Assembly (NCBI GenBank): GCA_949825045.1
Contig: OX463806.1
Span: 39,766,208 to 39,830,207 of the forward strand
DNA from: Argyresthia goedartella
Taxonomy: Eukaryota > Arthropoda > Insecta > Lepidoptera > Argyresthiidae
Direction of reading: 5' to 3'
Length of the DNA: 64,000 bases
Shown one piece after another: positions 1 through 10,619 of the stretch. Both the position numbers and the translations under genes were made by a program. Position 1 is the first letter of the stretch, and each line of letters opens with the position of its first letter. The notes beneath the pieces are model-generated. The model was given only the letters and a program-made list of their open reading frames with translations. It was not told where the DNA came from and did not search any database.

Positions 1-2165
1 GTGGAGGATGAATAACATTGTTTTTCAATTGTTATTGGCGGATTCCGCCATGCCCACAGGCAAGGGGTTAAGAATATATAATGGACGCACAGTTAAAGGC
101 TTTTTAAAAACGCATTAATGTCAAGCCGACTTGTTGCTTTAGACAAATTCCCAGGCGTAAGACCTATCGGCATCGGCGAATGCTTACGAAGAATATTATC
201 CAAATGCATGATCTTAGCAACAGGCTCTGAAGTCACTGAAGCATGCGGCCAGTCACAGCTCTGCAGTGGACTGGGCAGTGGCATCGAAGGCGCCATTCAT
301 GCCATGACCGATGTCTTCCAAAGAGATTGCCAACCTGGTTCAAACTGGGGAATGCTCCTCGTTGACGCGAACAATGCTTTTAACGCCGTGAATAGACAAC
401 TAGCCCTCTGGCAAGCAAGAATATACTGGCCACACTGCGCCCGCTTTCTTTATAATACTTACAATGGCCACGCTGAATTGGTATTTCGCGATTCTGATAC
501 AAGACTATATAGCAGAGAAGGCGTAACCCAAGGAGACCCACTCGCAATGCCACTGTACGCGCTTGCAACACTACCAATAATTAACAAACTTAAAACCGAA
601 AACACAGTCACACAATGCTGGTACGCCGATGACTCCTCCGCGCAAGGCACTTTCCAAAGCCTACGACAATGGTGGGACAACTTAAACAAAACAGGCCCAG
701 CATACGGATACTTACCACAAGGTAAAAAATCATTTCTAATAGTGTCAGAAACTGACAAGTCTACCGCAGAAAAGATGTTCTCCGGTACCAACGTCTCCAT
801 AGTTACCGGCTCCCGCTTCCTAGGAGGCTACATAGGGACAGGAGGGGACGACTTCGTAAAAAAGAATGTAACCGAATGGATATCTATCATCGAGAAACTC
901 ACAACAATCTGCAAAAACTCACCTCAAGCCGCTTACACTGCCCTAACTAAAGCAGCTCAGTTTAAATGGTCCTTCCTACTACGTGTCTTAAAAAATTCAG
1001 AAGAACTTTTTGAACCCTTAACTAACACATTACACGACAAATTCATACCAACACTAATCGGAGGCGAAATCACAACACTTGAAACCCAGCTATTTACCCT
1101 CCCAGTCCACAAAGGCGGACTTGCCCTTTCTGACCCCTTCAACACACCAAACCGTGCATACCAAATCTCAAAACAGGGATCTACAATACTTTCAACAGCC
1201 CTAACCGAGATAAAAGACATAAACCTTGCTGAACACTACAATTCTTTGCGTGACGCAAGAAAGGAAGGAAACAAGGAAAAAGAAACATACGAGAACGAAA
1301 CTCTAGAAAGCATTCTAACAAAATTACCATCCAAAAAGAAAAGAGCAATAGAAAGATCAATAGCGACAAAAATGAAAACAAAAACATCAACATGGCTTTC
1401 AGTAATACCGACAAGAAAAGACAACTTCGACTTATCACCCCACGAATTTAGAGATGCCCTGGCCATAAGATACCACCGCACACCAATCTCCATGCCTGCG
1501 ACTTGCGACGGCTGCGGCAATGACAACTTCAACGTGGACCACGCCTTGTGCTGCAAAACAGGTGGCCTTATCACACGCAGACATAACGAAATAAGGGATC
1601 TTTTCTGTGAACTGTGCCAGCAAGCCTGGGGAAACGTCACGAAAGAGCCAGTCATCTCCGAAGGCGATACTGGGCTGCGCGGAGACTTGGCTTGTCGGGG
1701 GGTATGGATTGCCCAGAGGGAGGCGTTATTTGATATCCGTGTCATAGACACCGACGCTCCCTCCCACGCATCACGCCCCGTAGCGGCTGTCCTTCGTTCA
1801 GCTGAAGAAGAAAAGGAAAGGAAGTACTGCGACCCATGCGAGACGCGCCACACCACCTTCACCCCTTTAGTAACCTCTGTCGACGGAGTTTTTGCTCCAC
1901 AAATGATATCATTCACTAAACACCTCGCCAAAACGCTGGCGGACCGCTGGAACCGGACCCCTGCCACAATAATGGGCTGGCTACGAGCAAGAATTCAAAC
2001 CGCCATCATCAGGGCTAGCAGCATGTGCATCCGCGGTACCCGCCATAGGTGGAATCGCACAGGCCTATATGAGGATGGAGCGGCAGTCCCACACGTCTTG
2101 AACTAGAATGAATATCTTATTTATATTCTCTGTACTTATTTTCATGAATCTTTTGCTTAATAAAT
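1..2165 (+). mobile_element. RLE-type non-LTR retrotransposon, 5'-truncated, with 662-codon RT/endonuclease frame
   Basis: An open frame at 118-2106 encodes a reverse transcriptase. It contains GVRPIGIGECLRRI (RT motif 2 region, residues 13-26), LLVDANNAFNAV (motif A, Asp at about 83), EGVTQGDPLAMPLYA (motif B) and CWYADDSS (motif C, YADD about 169-172). The C-terminus has a zinc knuckle starting CDGCG (about 463), an RHN motif, and GDL...FDIRV (Asp about 523 and 539) followed by ERKY. This is the restriction-like endonuclease layout of RLE LINEs (NeSL/Utopia/R4-like groups), not the APE type. Start codon 118 is only the first ATG after a TAA; related sequence continues upstream in another frame, so a small indel near 100 breaks it. 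The element is cut by the window start. Confidence 0.8.
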
Positions 2166-4100
2166 TTCTTATTACATTGATAAAATTTAAATAAGGATGT
2201 TGAATTGATTTTCAATATGCTTTTTAACAAATCGGTTATGGGAATAATAAAGTCGTCATCAAGGATGGACTTAGAATCCGGCCTCCGGCTGTCGCAGGTA
2301 AGGGTGGTTTTAGTTGCTAGAGGATTGCTTCATCATTTCAATGATACCACTCTCATTAGCAGGTAACTCAATATTCTTAACAAATTATCGAATAACCGCA
2401 CCGCAAAACAGGTAAAACACAATCAAACCGAAAAAATATATTGAAGAAACACGAATTTAGTGTGAAACCTGCAGGTTAGTTTAGTTTAGAACGTATAAGT
2501 TCAACAAGCAGAGCGAACTTTGGTTACTCAGCCGAAATATGAGTTTAGTCTAAAATCTGTCTTGTGATGTTACATGTTTTGATGTTAGAATATGGTTTTT
2601 CATAATTTTGTTCAAAACCTGAGTTAACTTGTAATCAGAGTAGTATCATTGTAACCGTGCAGCAATCCTGTATCAACTAATAACACCCTAACATCTGAAA
2701 GCCGGAAGCTGGATTCTCAGTTTTAACCGCTATAGCTCTAAAACGTGTAACTTTAGAGTTGAGTTCAAACTGAATCAACCAGTAAACCATGATGCAAGCA
2801 TACAGGTAAAGCAATCAGACCTGTCAAAATTCAGGCTACGTCATATCCAGACCCAAACAACAATTAGACAGGTCTCTACACAGCCTAGCGCCGGACCACC
2901 AGACTCAGATTAATGGATGGCTACGGCGATGGATACCGCGAAATTTGCGTGGTATTTGAATCACGATGATTTGTAATTCGCAGGGGCAGGAATATTTAAA
3001 TACTTCTCTTGTATCACGACCCCCTTTAATTGTTAAATTTCGTATAGTTTGTTAGGCGTTTGTTGCTGCCGCAGTAACAGAAATACACATTCTATAAAAA
3101 ATAAAACGTGTAAGGTGTTCACGCATAGTTTTTTTTTTGTGACGGTAGTACAAATGAGTGGGCCGCTTTTTTATGAGCCGTGGCCCCACCCAGCAATAAT
3201 GACATGACATGAATCGTTGGTCTAACCGAGACTTAATGAATATTATCGCAAATGTTCAAAACCTCCTTTTTCCTTTTGAGAGACAGAACCCTAAAATAGT
3301 GTAGGCAAGCTTATTTTAACAACTTCCTGAACTCCACGGCATGTAAGTACTTAGTTAGTTCAGAACCTCCGGAACAGTGCCGACTTTGGCCTAAAAGAAT
3401 AACAGGAATGATATCGAATTGTTCAACCATACTTCAGTTAGTTTATTTTGCGCTACAATTTATTTTGCAGAATTTATTTGCCAGGTTACGTAAGCTTCCG
3501 AAAAATCGCTTTCAAAGGGAACCTGAACTAATTGAAATTTGTCTTTGCGCCGTTCGGTTTATACAGGTATAACTGTAGGTATTAGCTTCACTCGCGCTGA
3601 GTCGTGTAATACCTATATCCACACAACTCCACGATCGAAGGATTCAATAGAAAATTGCATGAAAGTTTCACGAAATGGATCATTCTAGTGGCCCTTCAAC
3701 GGGCTGGAGCCTATGGGATGGGCCCAATTATCGATAGCTTGCCTTTGACGAGTGTGCGTAATAATAATAAAGGATTTCCATGCACGTCATTACATTTACC
3801 TGCATTTATACTATGAACAGTAAATTTACCTGCATTTACATTATGAATATCATTGTAAGTATACTTGTATCTAAATACTCGAAAACTATAATAAATCAAC
3901 CATTCATGCAAAATTAACTTATGAACTTATCAATGACGTCCCTATACACGAATATATAAACGAGTCCATGTGCTGTCCATGTGCTGTCCATGTGGAACTT
4001 ATGTCCATTTTACGCAGAATTACCAAAAAGGTACCGACAGAAAAAGGTTGATTATTATCAACTTACCTCTTTCCCCTCTGGCAATCAATCCTGACATGGG
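2166..4100. other. intergenic/intronic AT-rich DNA, nothing recognised
   Basis: No exon, RNA or transposon coding signal was recognised. A 'gcctccggctgtcgcaggtaagg' type GC-rich patch at 2281-2300 may still belong to the LINE 3' region. A short direct repeat containing TTTACCTGCATTTA occurs twice near 3797-3840. Confidence 0.4.
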
Positions 4101-4104
4101 CTTA

Positions 4105-4445
4105 AAAAGTCCAAAGTCAAAAATTGTTTATTACTTTCTCTATTTACTTATACTTAGTAAACATCATTTGTTTGCCTCTTCTCTACATTGGACCAGTGTG
4201 GGAGAGAGAACGGCGAAGAAACTCCCACAGATTGATTTGTAAGATCTCTTTTAAAATTGGTTGTGTTTAACTAATACAAATATTACAATTAATTATTATA
4301 AATATTCTACAGGTAGAAATAATTACCAAATTATTATCAGCGCGTTCTGTGTTGAGTTAGATTAACCCATGCACTCATGTCATTTGTGTAATCTTGAATA
4401 TTGTTATATTCCTTTTTAGAGAAGTTGTTTATAAATGGTTTTTAA
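4105..4445 (-). mobile_element. LINE 3'-end fragment (family shared with 37974 and 48948)
   Basis: The + strand starts with CCAAAGTCAAAA, TTTATTAC, then a block containing GCCTCTTCTCTACATTGGAC and AACTCCCACAGATTGATTT. The same block recurs at 48948-49245 (with a clear CAAAGT tail) and partly at 37974-38040. Three copies and a simple tail at the same end indicate a retroposed LINE 3' UTR read on the minus strand. No coding remains. Confidence 0.6.
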
Positions 4446-4552
4446 ATTGCTCAAATGGCAATTTCAAAATCTCCTGATTGATCTTTGTAGTATATAATCA
4501 CTGACCCTTGAAACAATTGCTAACTTTCGCGAGTTTAAACCGGGGCGTCCAA

Positions 4553-4793
4553 CTAGCTTTTGGACATTCCGGGGGGATAATTTCATTTACTGTGGAGTAT
4601 ACGTGAGCTATCGCTAATTTTGGAAAATGTTGAAAGGTTCTTCCGTAAACAAATTTCATAGGTATTTTCGATATTAAATTGACTTGATATAGTTACAATT
4701 TCAATTGATTTAAATAGTAATCTTGGGGAGTCTATGCCTATTAAGTACACTCCACAATAAATGAAATTATCCCTCAGGATTGTCCAAATGGTT
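4553..4793. mobile_element. MITE-like element with about 40-bp imperfect terminal inverted repeats
   Basis: The left end TTTTGGACATTCCGGGGGGA, then ATAATTTCATTTACTGTGGA, is mirrored at the right end by the complement of TTGTGGAGTG...GGACAATCCTGAGGGATAAT. It is about 240 bp with no coding. I could not identify a target duplication with confidence. Confidence 0.6.
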
Positions 4794-5182
4794 TCCTTTC
4801 CCCATCGGTCCACTCTTGTCCAAATCTACATTCCTCACCTGTCTTCTTCCCGATAGGTTTACTTTCCCAATCGGTCTTCTTGTCTAAGTGATCTACTTTC
4901 ACCATCAGTCTACTGGTACAGGTAGTCCACTTTCAGCAGTCTTGTCAGACGCGGTGGCACATATAGTAATGCCAGTTACAATAACTTGACCTCAGATGGG
5001 GTGGCAGTTGAGCCTGCAACGCAACTCCTTTATGAACATTTTGATAGGTGTCACTTTTTTGACTGGTGTCACTATTTTTGAACTTGCACTTTTGATAACA
5101 ATACGAGCTACGGTTCAATACAGTTCAATAAAGTAACACAGGGGAAGGTAAAGTCGTCTCCGAGAATAATGTTCGGTCCGGC

Positions 5183-5213
<31 letters not shown>

Positions 5214-5214
5214 T
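5183..5214. repeat. (CCG)n microsatellite
   Basis: About ten CCG units in an otherwise AT-rich region. It gives a poly-Ala shadow frame on the minus strand; I do not consider it coding. Confidence 0.9.
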
Positions 5215-5432
5215 CTGTGCGCTGGATCGGAACACTGCCTTTGACTGAAGCAACTCTTCGCCCGCCGAGTGTTAGGCATGTCACTCGATACTACAATGTT
5301 TTTATGAATTTTAACAATCTGACTTTTTCTTTTAGCTGAGTCAAGGACTTTGTTAGTTCGGTCATGCTGTAGCCTGTAGCCCTGTAAGAAATAGAGCATT
5401 TTTGCAGTAGGCATGATAAGCCAAGGCGGCAT

Positions 5433-5485
5433 TTTTTGTCGGAGAAAATTATAGAGCCGTACTCTATAATTTTCTCCTACAAAAA
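5433..5485. repeat. short-spacer inverted repeat (24-bp arms, one mismatch)
   Basis: Arms are 5433-5456 and 5462-5485 with a 5-bp spacer CCGTA; the core arm is GGAGAAAATTATAGAG. It belongs to the set of isolated hairpins described in the findings. Confidence 0.9.
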
Positions 5486-5749
5486 TTCGCATTGCTGTTT
5501 TCTATTTCCTTTAGCATGGTCGGTCAGTTCTTGATACAATGATATGATAGACGGTTGCTCTACTGCCATCTTTTCCGAATATTGAAGGTATAATCATAGA
5601 AAGGAACTGCTTTTATGTTTACAACGGAACATCTCTAGTTGCTCGCTTGAATAGGCTCCATTTGAACCCCTCCCCCTCCCCCTCCTCACCTTGCCCCTCT
5701 TGCGCTCGCGGACGGAGCTCTCATACCTTGACTGACGGCTCAGTGCCTG

Positions 5750-5795
5750 ATGTTCCTCTGCTCGTGGTGCTACAGAGCGCTGCTGTTCCTGGCAG
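5750..5795 (+). CDS. speculative first coding exon
   Basis: An ATG with an upstream in-frame TGA opens 15 codons (MFLCSWCYRALLFLA) plus one base before GTGACC. The single leftover base is exactly what the exon at 6577 requires (G+AC = Asp). Initiator-like TCAGT lies 10 bp upstream, in a pyrimidine-rich stretch. It is short, so phase agreement alone has a one-in-three chance of being accidental. Confidence 0.2.
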
Positions 5796-6345
5796 GTGAC
5801 CTTCGTGACATTGACTTTGTTCACATCGCATGGTAACCGACCCAAGTGAAACCACGCTGAACCACTTAAACAGTATGGAAATAAGGTTTAGAAGTGGATC
5901 AGTGTGGATTTTGCTGAACATACATCAATCGCACAATATCCTACAATCCGCACGCGGCTGGCCCCATCAAAAAGTACCCCTTCCTTTTCAATCACAACCC
6001 ATTGACCCTGTTTACGTTTTCGTGCTCGTAAAAAACTGTATGAAGTTTAATTATCAGAAACAATGGGTCAACGAGTGCTCGGTGTGAATTGAAATAGCAA
6101 GGGGCGCGTGTCTCGCGCGAGGTGTTGGTGAGCGTCGGCGATGACACGCTATCTGTTATCCCTGCCTGGCCCACATCCAGACGTTTAGTGCACTCTATAA
6201 ACAATGATGCGTAATAGAGCTGATTATGTGCGATTGTTATGTGAGCGGGCGGCGAGGTGTCGATTGCTGCGGTGCGCCGCAGGTAGTACGCTCCGGTTTC
6301 CCTCAACCCTGTGGTAGCATTTGTTTGTTTGCTTACAGGGACATT

Positions 6346-6467
6346 ACAAGTACATGATGCTAAAAAAAAGGTTAATTCCTCACATTCAGGGGAATGTGAG
6401 GAATTAACCTTTTTTTTAGCATCATGTACTTGTGCACTTTATGGATAGGGATCCATAAAGTGCACAA
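6346..6467. repeat. two chained perfect hairpins with identical AGGG loops
   Basis: Hairpin 1 has 42-bp perfect arms (6346-6387 and 6392-6433) and loop AGGG (6388-6391). Hairpin 2 has 17-bp perfect arms (6430-6446 and 6451-6467) and loop AGGG (6447-6450). They overlap by TTGT. No mismatch exists in either, so they are young or artefactual. They lie 110 bp upstream of the first visible RhoGEF exon. Confidence 0.95.
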
Positions 6468-6576
6468 GGCACGAATGATAAAAATAAATAGTTTAGAGGC
6501 ATCTACATTACGTTAGGTAGACGCATATTTTATTACTTTGATTGTTGACAATGCATTGTTTGTGGTATTGTTGCAG

Positions 6577-6640
6577 ACGCCCCGAACTCGGACACCGGAG
6601 CCGCCAACAGCCCCAGCAAGCCTCGCCGTGGCTTCAGCGG
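6577..6640 (+). CDS. RhoGEF exon 1 of those visible (linker)
   Basis: The 64-nt exon lies between a TTGCAG acceptor and a GTGAGT donor. Two bases finish a codon begun upstream, then APNSDTGAANSPSKPRRGFSG is read, leaving GG for the next exon. Its phase matches the 18431 exon exactly. The peptide is Ser/Pro/Arg-rich with no recognised domain and is probably disordered. An exon must precede it and supply one base. Confidence 0.7.
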
Positions 6641-7048
6641 GTGAGTACGACCTTCACTCACACGCTCAAATAATCTAAGGAGATTGAGTAAAGTTATAAT
6701 AGCCATATCTCGTTGTTTGCCGACGCCACGTCATTTCGTTATCTTGCGTGCTTACCTAATTCCTTGGCGATAGTTAGACTCGGTGCGACGTGGTGAGCGG
6801 CAGAGTGAGTGGTGATCGTGAGGTGACAGGTGACGGATGTGACTAGCATGCGGTACGAAGGCACTGTGCCGGAGGCTCCGGTCTCCGGCAGCGACTCTCG
6901 GTGTGACGTCTGCTACGCCGGTGTGCTGCGGAGGTGCTCTTTAGCCATGTGCGTGACACATTTCTTACTTTATTCACTAAGCGGTCCATAGATATTAATA
7001 TAGAGTTGTCAAGGTTCCTCGTTTGTGCGGGCTTAACTGTACAACACT

Positions 7049-7314
7049 GACGACCCGAATGGCCGAGTCGGCAGTGACCCTGCCTACGAAGCCAAGGGTC
7101 CCGGGTTCGAGTCCCGGTGGTGGCAAATATTTGCTTGATGAGAACGGATGTTTGTACCCTAGTCATGGTTGTTTATCTATCTAAGTATAATATTTATCTA
7201 TATAAGTATGTGTATCGTTGTCTAGTACCCAAGATACAGGGAATCCTAGTTTGGGGCTAGATCAATGTGTGTAAATAGTGTCCAAGGTATTATTATTATT
7301 ATTATTATTATTTA
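7049..7314 (+). mobile_element. tRNA-derived SINE, copy 1
   Basis: The tRNA-like head has Pol III box A TGGCCGAGTCGG (about 7060) and box B GGTTCGAGTCC (7104-7114). A non-tRNA body follows, with 'GTCTAGTACCCAAGATACAGG', ending in (ATT)n at 7290-7313. Layout and wording match common lepidopteran SINEs. A relative in the opposite orientation is at 9453. It is not a functional tRNA gene: there is no cloverleaf-compatible acceptor stem. Confidence 0.85.
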
Positions 7315-8440
7315 ACAGCACGAATCTGTATAACATTATAACAGAAATTATAAAAGGATTGCCCGGGATTCCAATATCTTCTCTTTGATGAATCTACGCG
7401 CAGCGCTAAAATGGGAAAACTTTTAGATATAGGATTTATCAAATTCCGTAAATTTTTATCTCGGCAGATATTGCTTATTGTACGCTGTGTAGATAGGTAC
7501 GTACGTATATCTTAAATTGTTGTCTCTGCGTTCTACTATTTGATTATGTCTCACAAACGTCCGAAAATTGTAGTAAAAGCCACGACGTTTGCAAAGACTG
7601 ATTTATTGTTCATGTACCCACATACAATAATAATTATTCTACATCTTCCCCTTAAAGAAATGAACTAAAATATTTTTGAATATAAACTTAAAACAAAACA
7701 AAACAAAACTATAGTATTGAGATTTTAGTTGTAAGGAAACATACCTATCTATATCCTTTCCTTCTGGAAGTAAACAATATGACGAATACATATAAACTAA
7801 TGTAAATACATTATAAACAGATGTTTAAACAGGTATAAATGCATAATTAACCTTTGATATCCTATCTACCTAATGCATTATGATTGCTATATACGTGCCT
7901 TTAGTTTGTTTTTTGCTTCCCCTGCAGCTGCCCTCTTCTTTTTTTTTCGGGAATAGTTAGGAGTAGAATTGGTGTTTATTCCTCTTCCGGACATGATCCG
8001 AAGGACTCTCCATCACTTTGGCATTCATCAGTGGCGGCAGCAGCCAGCTGCTGATCCGGCTCCAACTTGATCAGGTGTCGCCTGTTTCTGCCAAGCAGCT
8101 TTCCTAAACTGTCTCTCACAAAGTAGGATCGTGGTTGTTCAGCGCGAGCAACCACGCGCGCCTCGTGCCGGCGCGGCGCGGCGCCCGCCCGCGTCCATAG
8201 CTATCACTGCGTCATCGGCTTGCAGCTCTGGCAAATCATGCGCACGCTCGTCGTACCACGACTTACTTTTACTCTGCTTGCTTACCATCGTCGTATAGTC
8301 AGCTGAGTGCGCCTCGTATGGTTGCAGCTTCTCTAGGTGTGATGGCGAACGAGTATTCAGCCTGCGCCCCATCAGCAGCTGTGCTGGACACGATACTCCA
8401 TCTCTGGGTGTTGTTCTAAAATTCAATAGTCCCAAATAAA
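7315..8440 (-). mobile_element. Ty3/gypsy-type LTR retrotransposon remnant: integrase C-terminus, polypurine tract and part of 3' LTR
   Basis: Minus-strand peptide from about 8440 downward shows PAQLLMGRRLNTRSP and SKSWYDERAHDLPELQADDA, typical of the C-terminus of gypsy pol. After a frame change near 8145 it continues (ARAEQPRSYFVRDS...GRNRRHLIKL) to a stop near 7980. Downstream on the minus strand, TTAAGGGGAAGA (polypurine tract) is followed at 7643 by TGTAGAATAA, a likely LTR start. The LTR end is not clear (about 7315). The remnant is truncated, with no RT, protease or gag. Confidence 0.65.
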
Positions 8441-8669
8441 ATTTGGGACGATTGAAAAATAAAAAAGCGGTGAACCTAAAAATAATCAATTTTGCCGTTA
8501 AAAGTGCAATTGCGCCAGTAAAACAGTTAGATAAATTGATAAAATAAAGTGTTCTACTGATACCTACGATGCTGATACCTACTAGTAGGTATATAATCTC
8601 TAGTATAGTATCTCTTTGATTTTCCTTCCTATCTACATTGTTACGTACCTTATTAAGTATAATTAGCAA

Positions 8670-9340
8670 GGTTTATCAGCAAATGCAATGGCATTTATTT
8701 CAAGTTATATAATATAAAAAAATTAATGAGGTTGTATTAAAATAAAAATTACCAATAAATGATTACCCTAATGTCTTAAATAAATCCGAGTATGTCATGG
8801 TAGTAGTAGTTGTACAGTTGTGATCCTTCCCGGCTAGAATAGATCCTCCCATGAGAGCCAACTACGCGCTCCCGCGGTATATACTTGTTGTCACTCGAGT
8901 TCGAGGGGCCAAATTAAATGTCGGGACAAGCTGTGAGATCGTTTTACCTCACGCTGTTTATATTGGCCTTATATCCGGCGATTCTTCTTATGAGTTTTGT
9001 TGCTGGTTTCTTCGTCACAAGCAACATAACGACATAATAGTTGCCATACATTCGTTGTGTGTAGTGAGAATAGTTGTGTGATTCAAACATACCTATTCCC
9101 CATCCCTCTCCAATGCGAACCGTACTCTATTATTATTATTATTTGAAATTTAGATACATTACATAATTATAGCTAATTCATTAGCGTAAATACCGTCATG
9201 TATTGGATGATAATGCCTCAGTATCATCTACCAGTAATTAACGCCAAATACAATTTACCAACCCATTACAACTCAGTTATGTTTCGAATCATTCGACTAA
9301 AGTTTCTATCTATTAGTTAATATTTAAGTTAATTTAATAG
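8670..9340. other. unassigned intronic sequence
   Basis: It holds a 76-codon open frame at 8851-9081 with no recognised similarity, plus a short (TTA)n. I see no convincing gene. Confidence 0.3.
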
Positions 9341-9348
9341 TTTATGTT

Positions 9349-9392
9349 TTATGTATTATTAATTAGATCAAGATCTAATTAATAATACATAA
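9349..9392. repeat. perfect inverted repeat, 21-bp arms, 2-bp spacer
   Basis: Arms are 9349-9369 and 9372-9392, spacer AA. The inner arm ends TTAATTAGATC. AT-rich and perfect. Confidence 0.95.
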
Positions 9393-9452
9393 GTGCACAA
9401 GTGAACCTATACAAACCATTCTGAACAATTTGGAGTAGTCGCACGAATTCGA

Positions 9453-9711
9453 AATAATAAATAAATATTAGAGGACCATCTTACACAAATCGAACTCGAC
9501 CCATAGTAAGCTCAACAAGGCTTGTGTTATGGGTGCTAGAGGACGATATATTTAATAGAGATAAATACTTATGTCAATACATAGAAAACATCCAAGACTA
9601 AGAAATAAATATTCATGCTCATCACACAAATATTTGCCCTTACCGGGATTCGAACCCATGACCGTCAGCTTCGTAGGCAGGGCCACTACCCGCTAGGTTA
9701 AACCGGTCGTC
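9453..9711 (-). mobile_element. tRNA-derived SINE, copy 2
   Basis: Reverse-oriented relative of the 7049 SINE: the complement shows GGTTCGAATCC (box B), 'CCTGCCTACGAAGC' and 'ATTTGTGTGATGAGCATGAAT', ending in an A/T-rich tail at 9453-9465. Confidence 0.85.
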
Positions 9712-10192
9712 AAAATATTTATACATACTATTCTATGTTAACTACACAATTGTAAAGTTAATAAGAATAAAACTTTTTAAAGTTTTACTGATACACTCTA
9801 GTTAAAAGAATGTCGCTGGTGCATGCCCCTCTGACCGAAAATGTTACAAATTGCCGATACCTGCCCTAACTTTAAATAGTGGGGCGTGCTCTGGCCCACA
9901 TATTTAAATAGGTGATTTGGCGATGATGTCGCCAGGCTATCGTCGTCGCTTGTGTTATGTTAACATTAAATCGCGTACACTCGAGTTGCTCGGCTGATTC
10001 CACGACGACGGAGCGATTACAAAATTATCTTCGTAATCTTTCGGATAGCATGACTGTGTCGGTCTTGTTGTGAAGTTGTCCTCTTCTTCAGTGTAAAGGT
10101 TCACGCGGCATGATACTACTATTCGCTCAGTCATTACATTAGTATAAGCAGCAAGTTATTTGCCAACTTTGTACCCCGTGAAAGTTAGTCTA

Positions 10193-10267
10193 ATGCCTGG
10201 TGCTGGCGTTAGTGAGGATGTGAGTTTGGATTGGTGCTACGATGTGGAACCAGGTGACAATGGCAAA
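10193..10267 (+). CDS. candidate alternative first coding exon of the RhoGEF gene
   Basis: An ATG opens 25 codons, MPGAGVSEDVSLDWCYDVEP then GDNGK, ending at a strong donor AAA|GTGAGT in phase 0. Joined to the phase-0 exon at 25182 it would stay open; joined to 18431 it would hit a stop. Upstream there is a TATA-like TATTTAAATA near 9900 and arthropod-initiator-like TCAGT at about 10088 and 10126. The peptide is acidic and not low complexity. I see no homology, so this may be chance. Confidence 0.35.
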
Positions 10268-10619
10268 GTGAGTAAGGAAAGTGCATATTCTAATTGGCAC
10301 TCGAATATGTACGAGAGATTAGAGCATGCAATGTTGGGTTAGTTTTTTTTCTTGCAACTGCAGAGGATCCCTAGAACAAGTATACTATACAGTGCTCTCT
10401 GCATTTAGAATATCCACTCCATAATTCCGTCGTACGTAATGGAGTATCGAGGTTGCAATGACCTACAGGATGATCTCCATATCCGCCTGCATAAGGCGAT
10501 CTGTATTATTGAGCCATTATTTCTTGTGGGCGTGTGAAACTGCAGTACGTGCAGTAAGTACAGATAATTCTCTCAATGCTTAATCACATTATTTACACTG
10601 ATGTGAATCTATGAAGTAA

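Noticed and set aside
1236..1967. 243-codon minus-strand open frame
   Set aside because: Antisense shadow of the LINE RT frame, with no motif of its own.
5115..5492. 125-codon frame with a poly-Ala run
   Set aside because: The poly-Ala comes from the CCG microsatellite and the rest spans a hairpin; there are no splice or homology signals.
7049..7130. Possible tRNA gene
   Set aside because: Boxes A and B are present, but there is no paired acceptor stem and the sequence continues into a SINE body with an (ATT)n tail.
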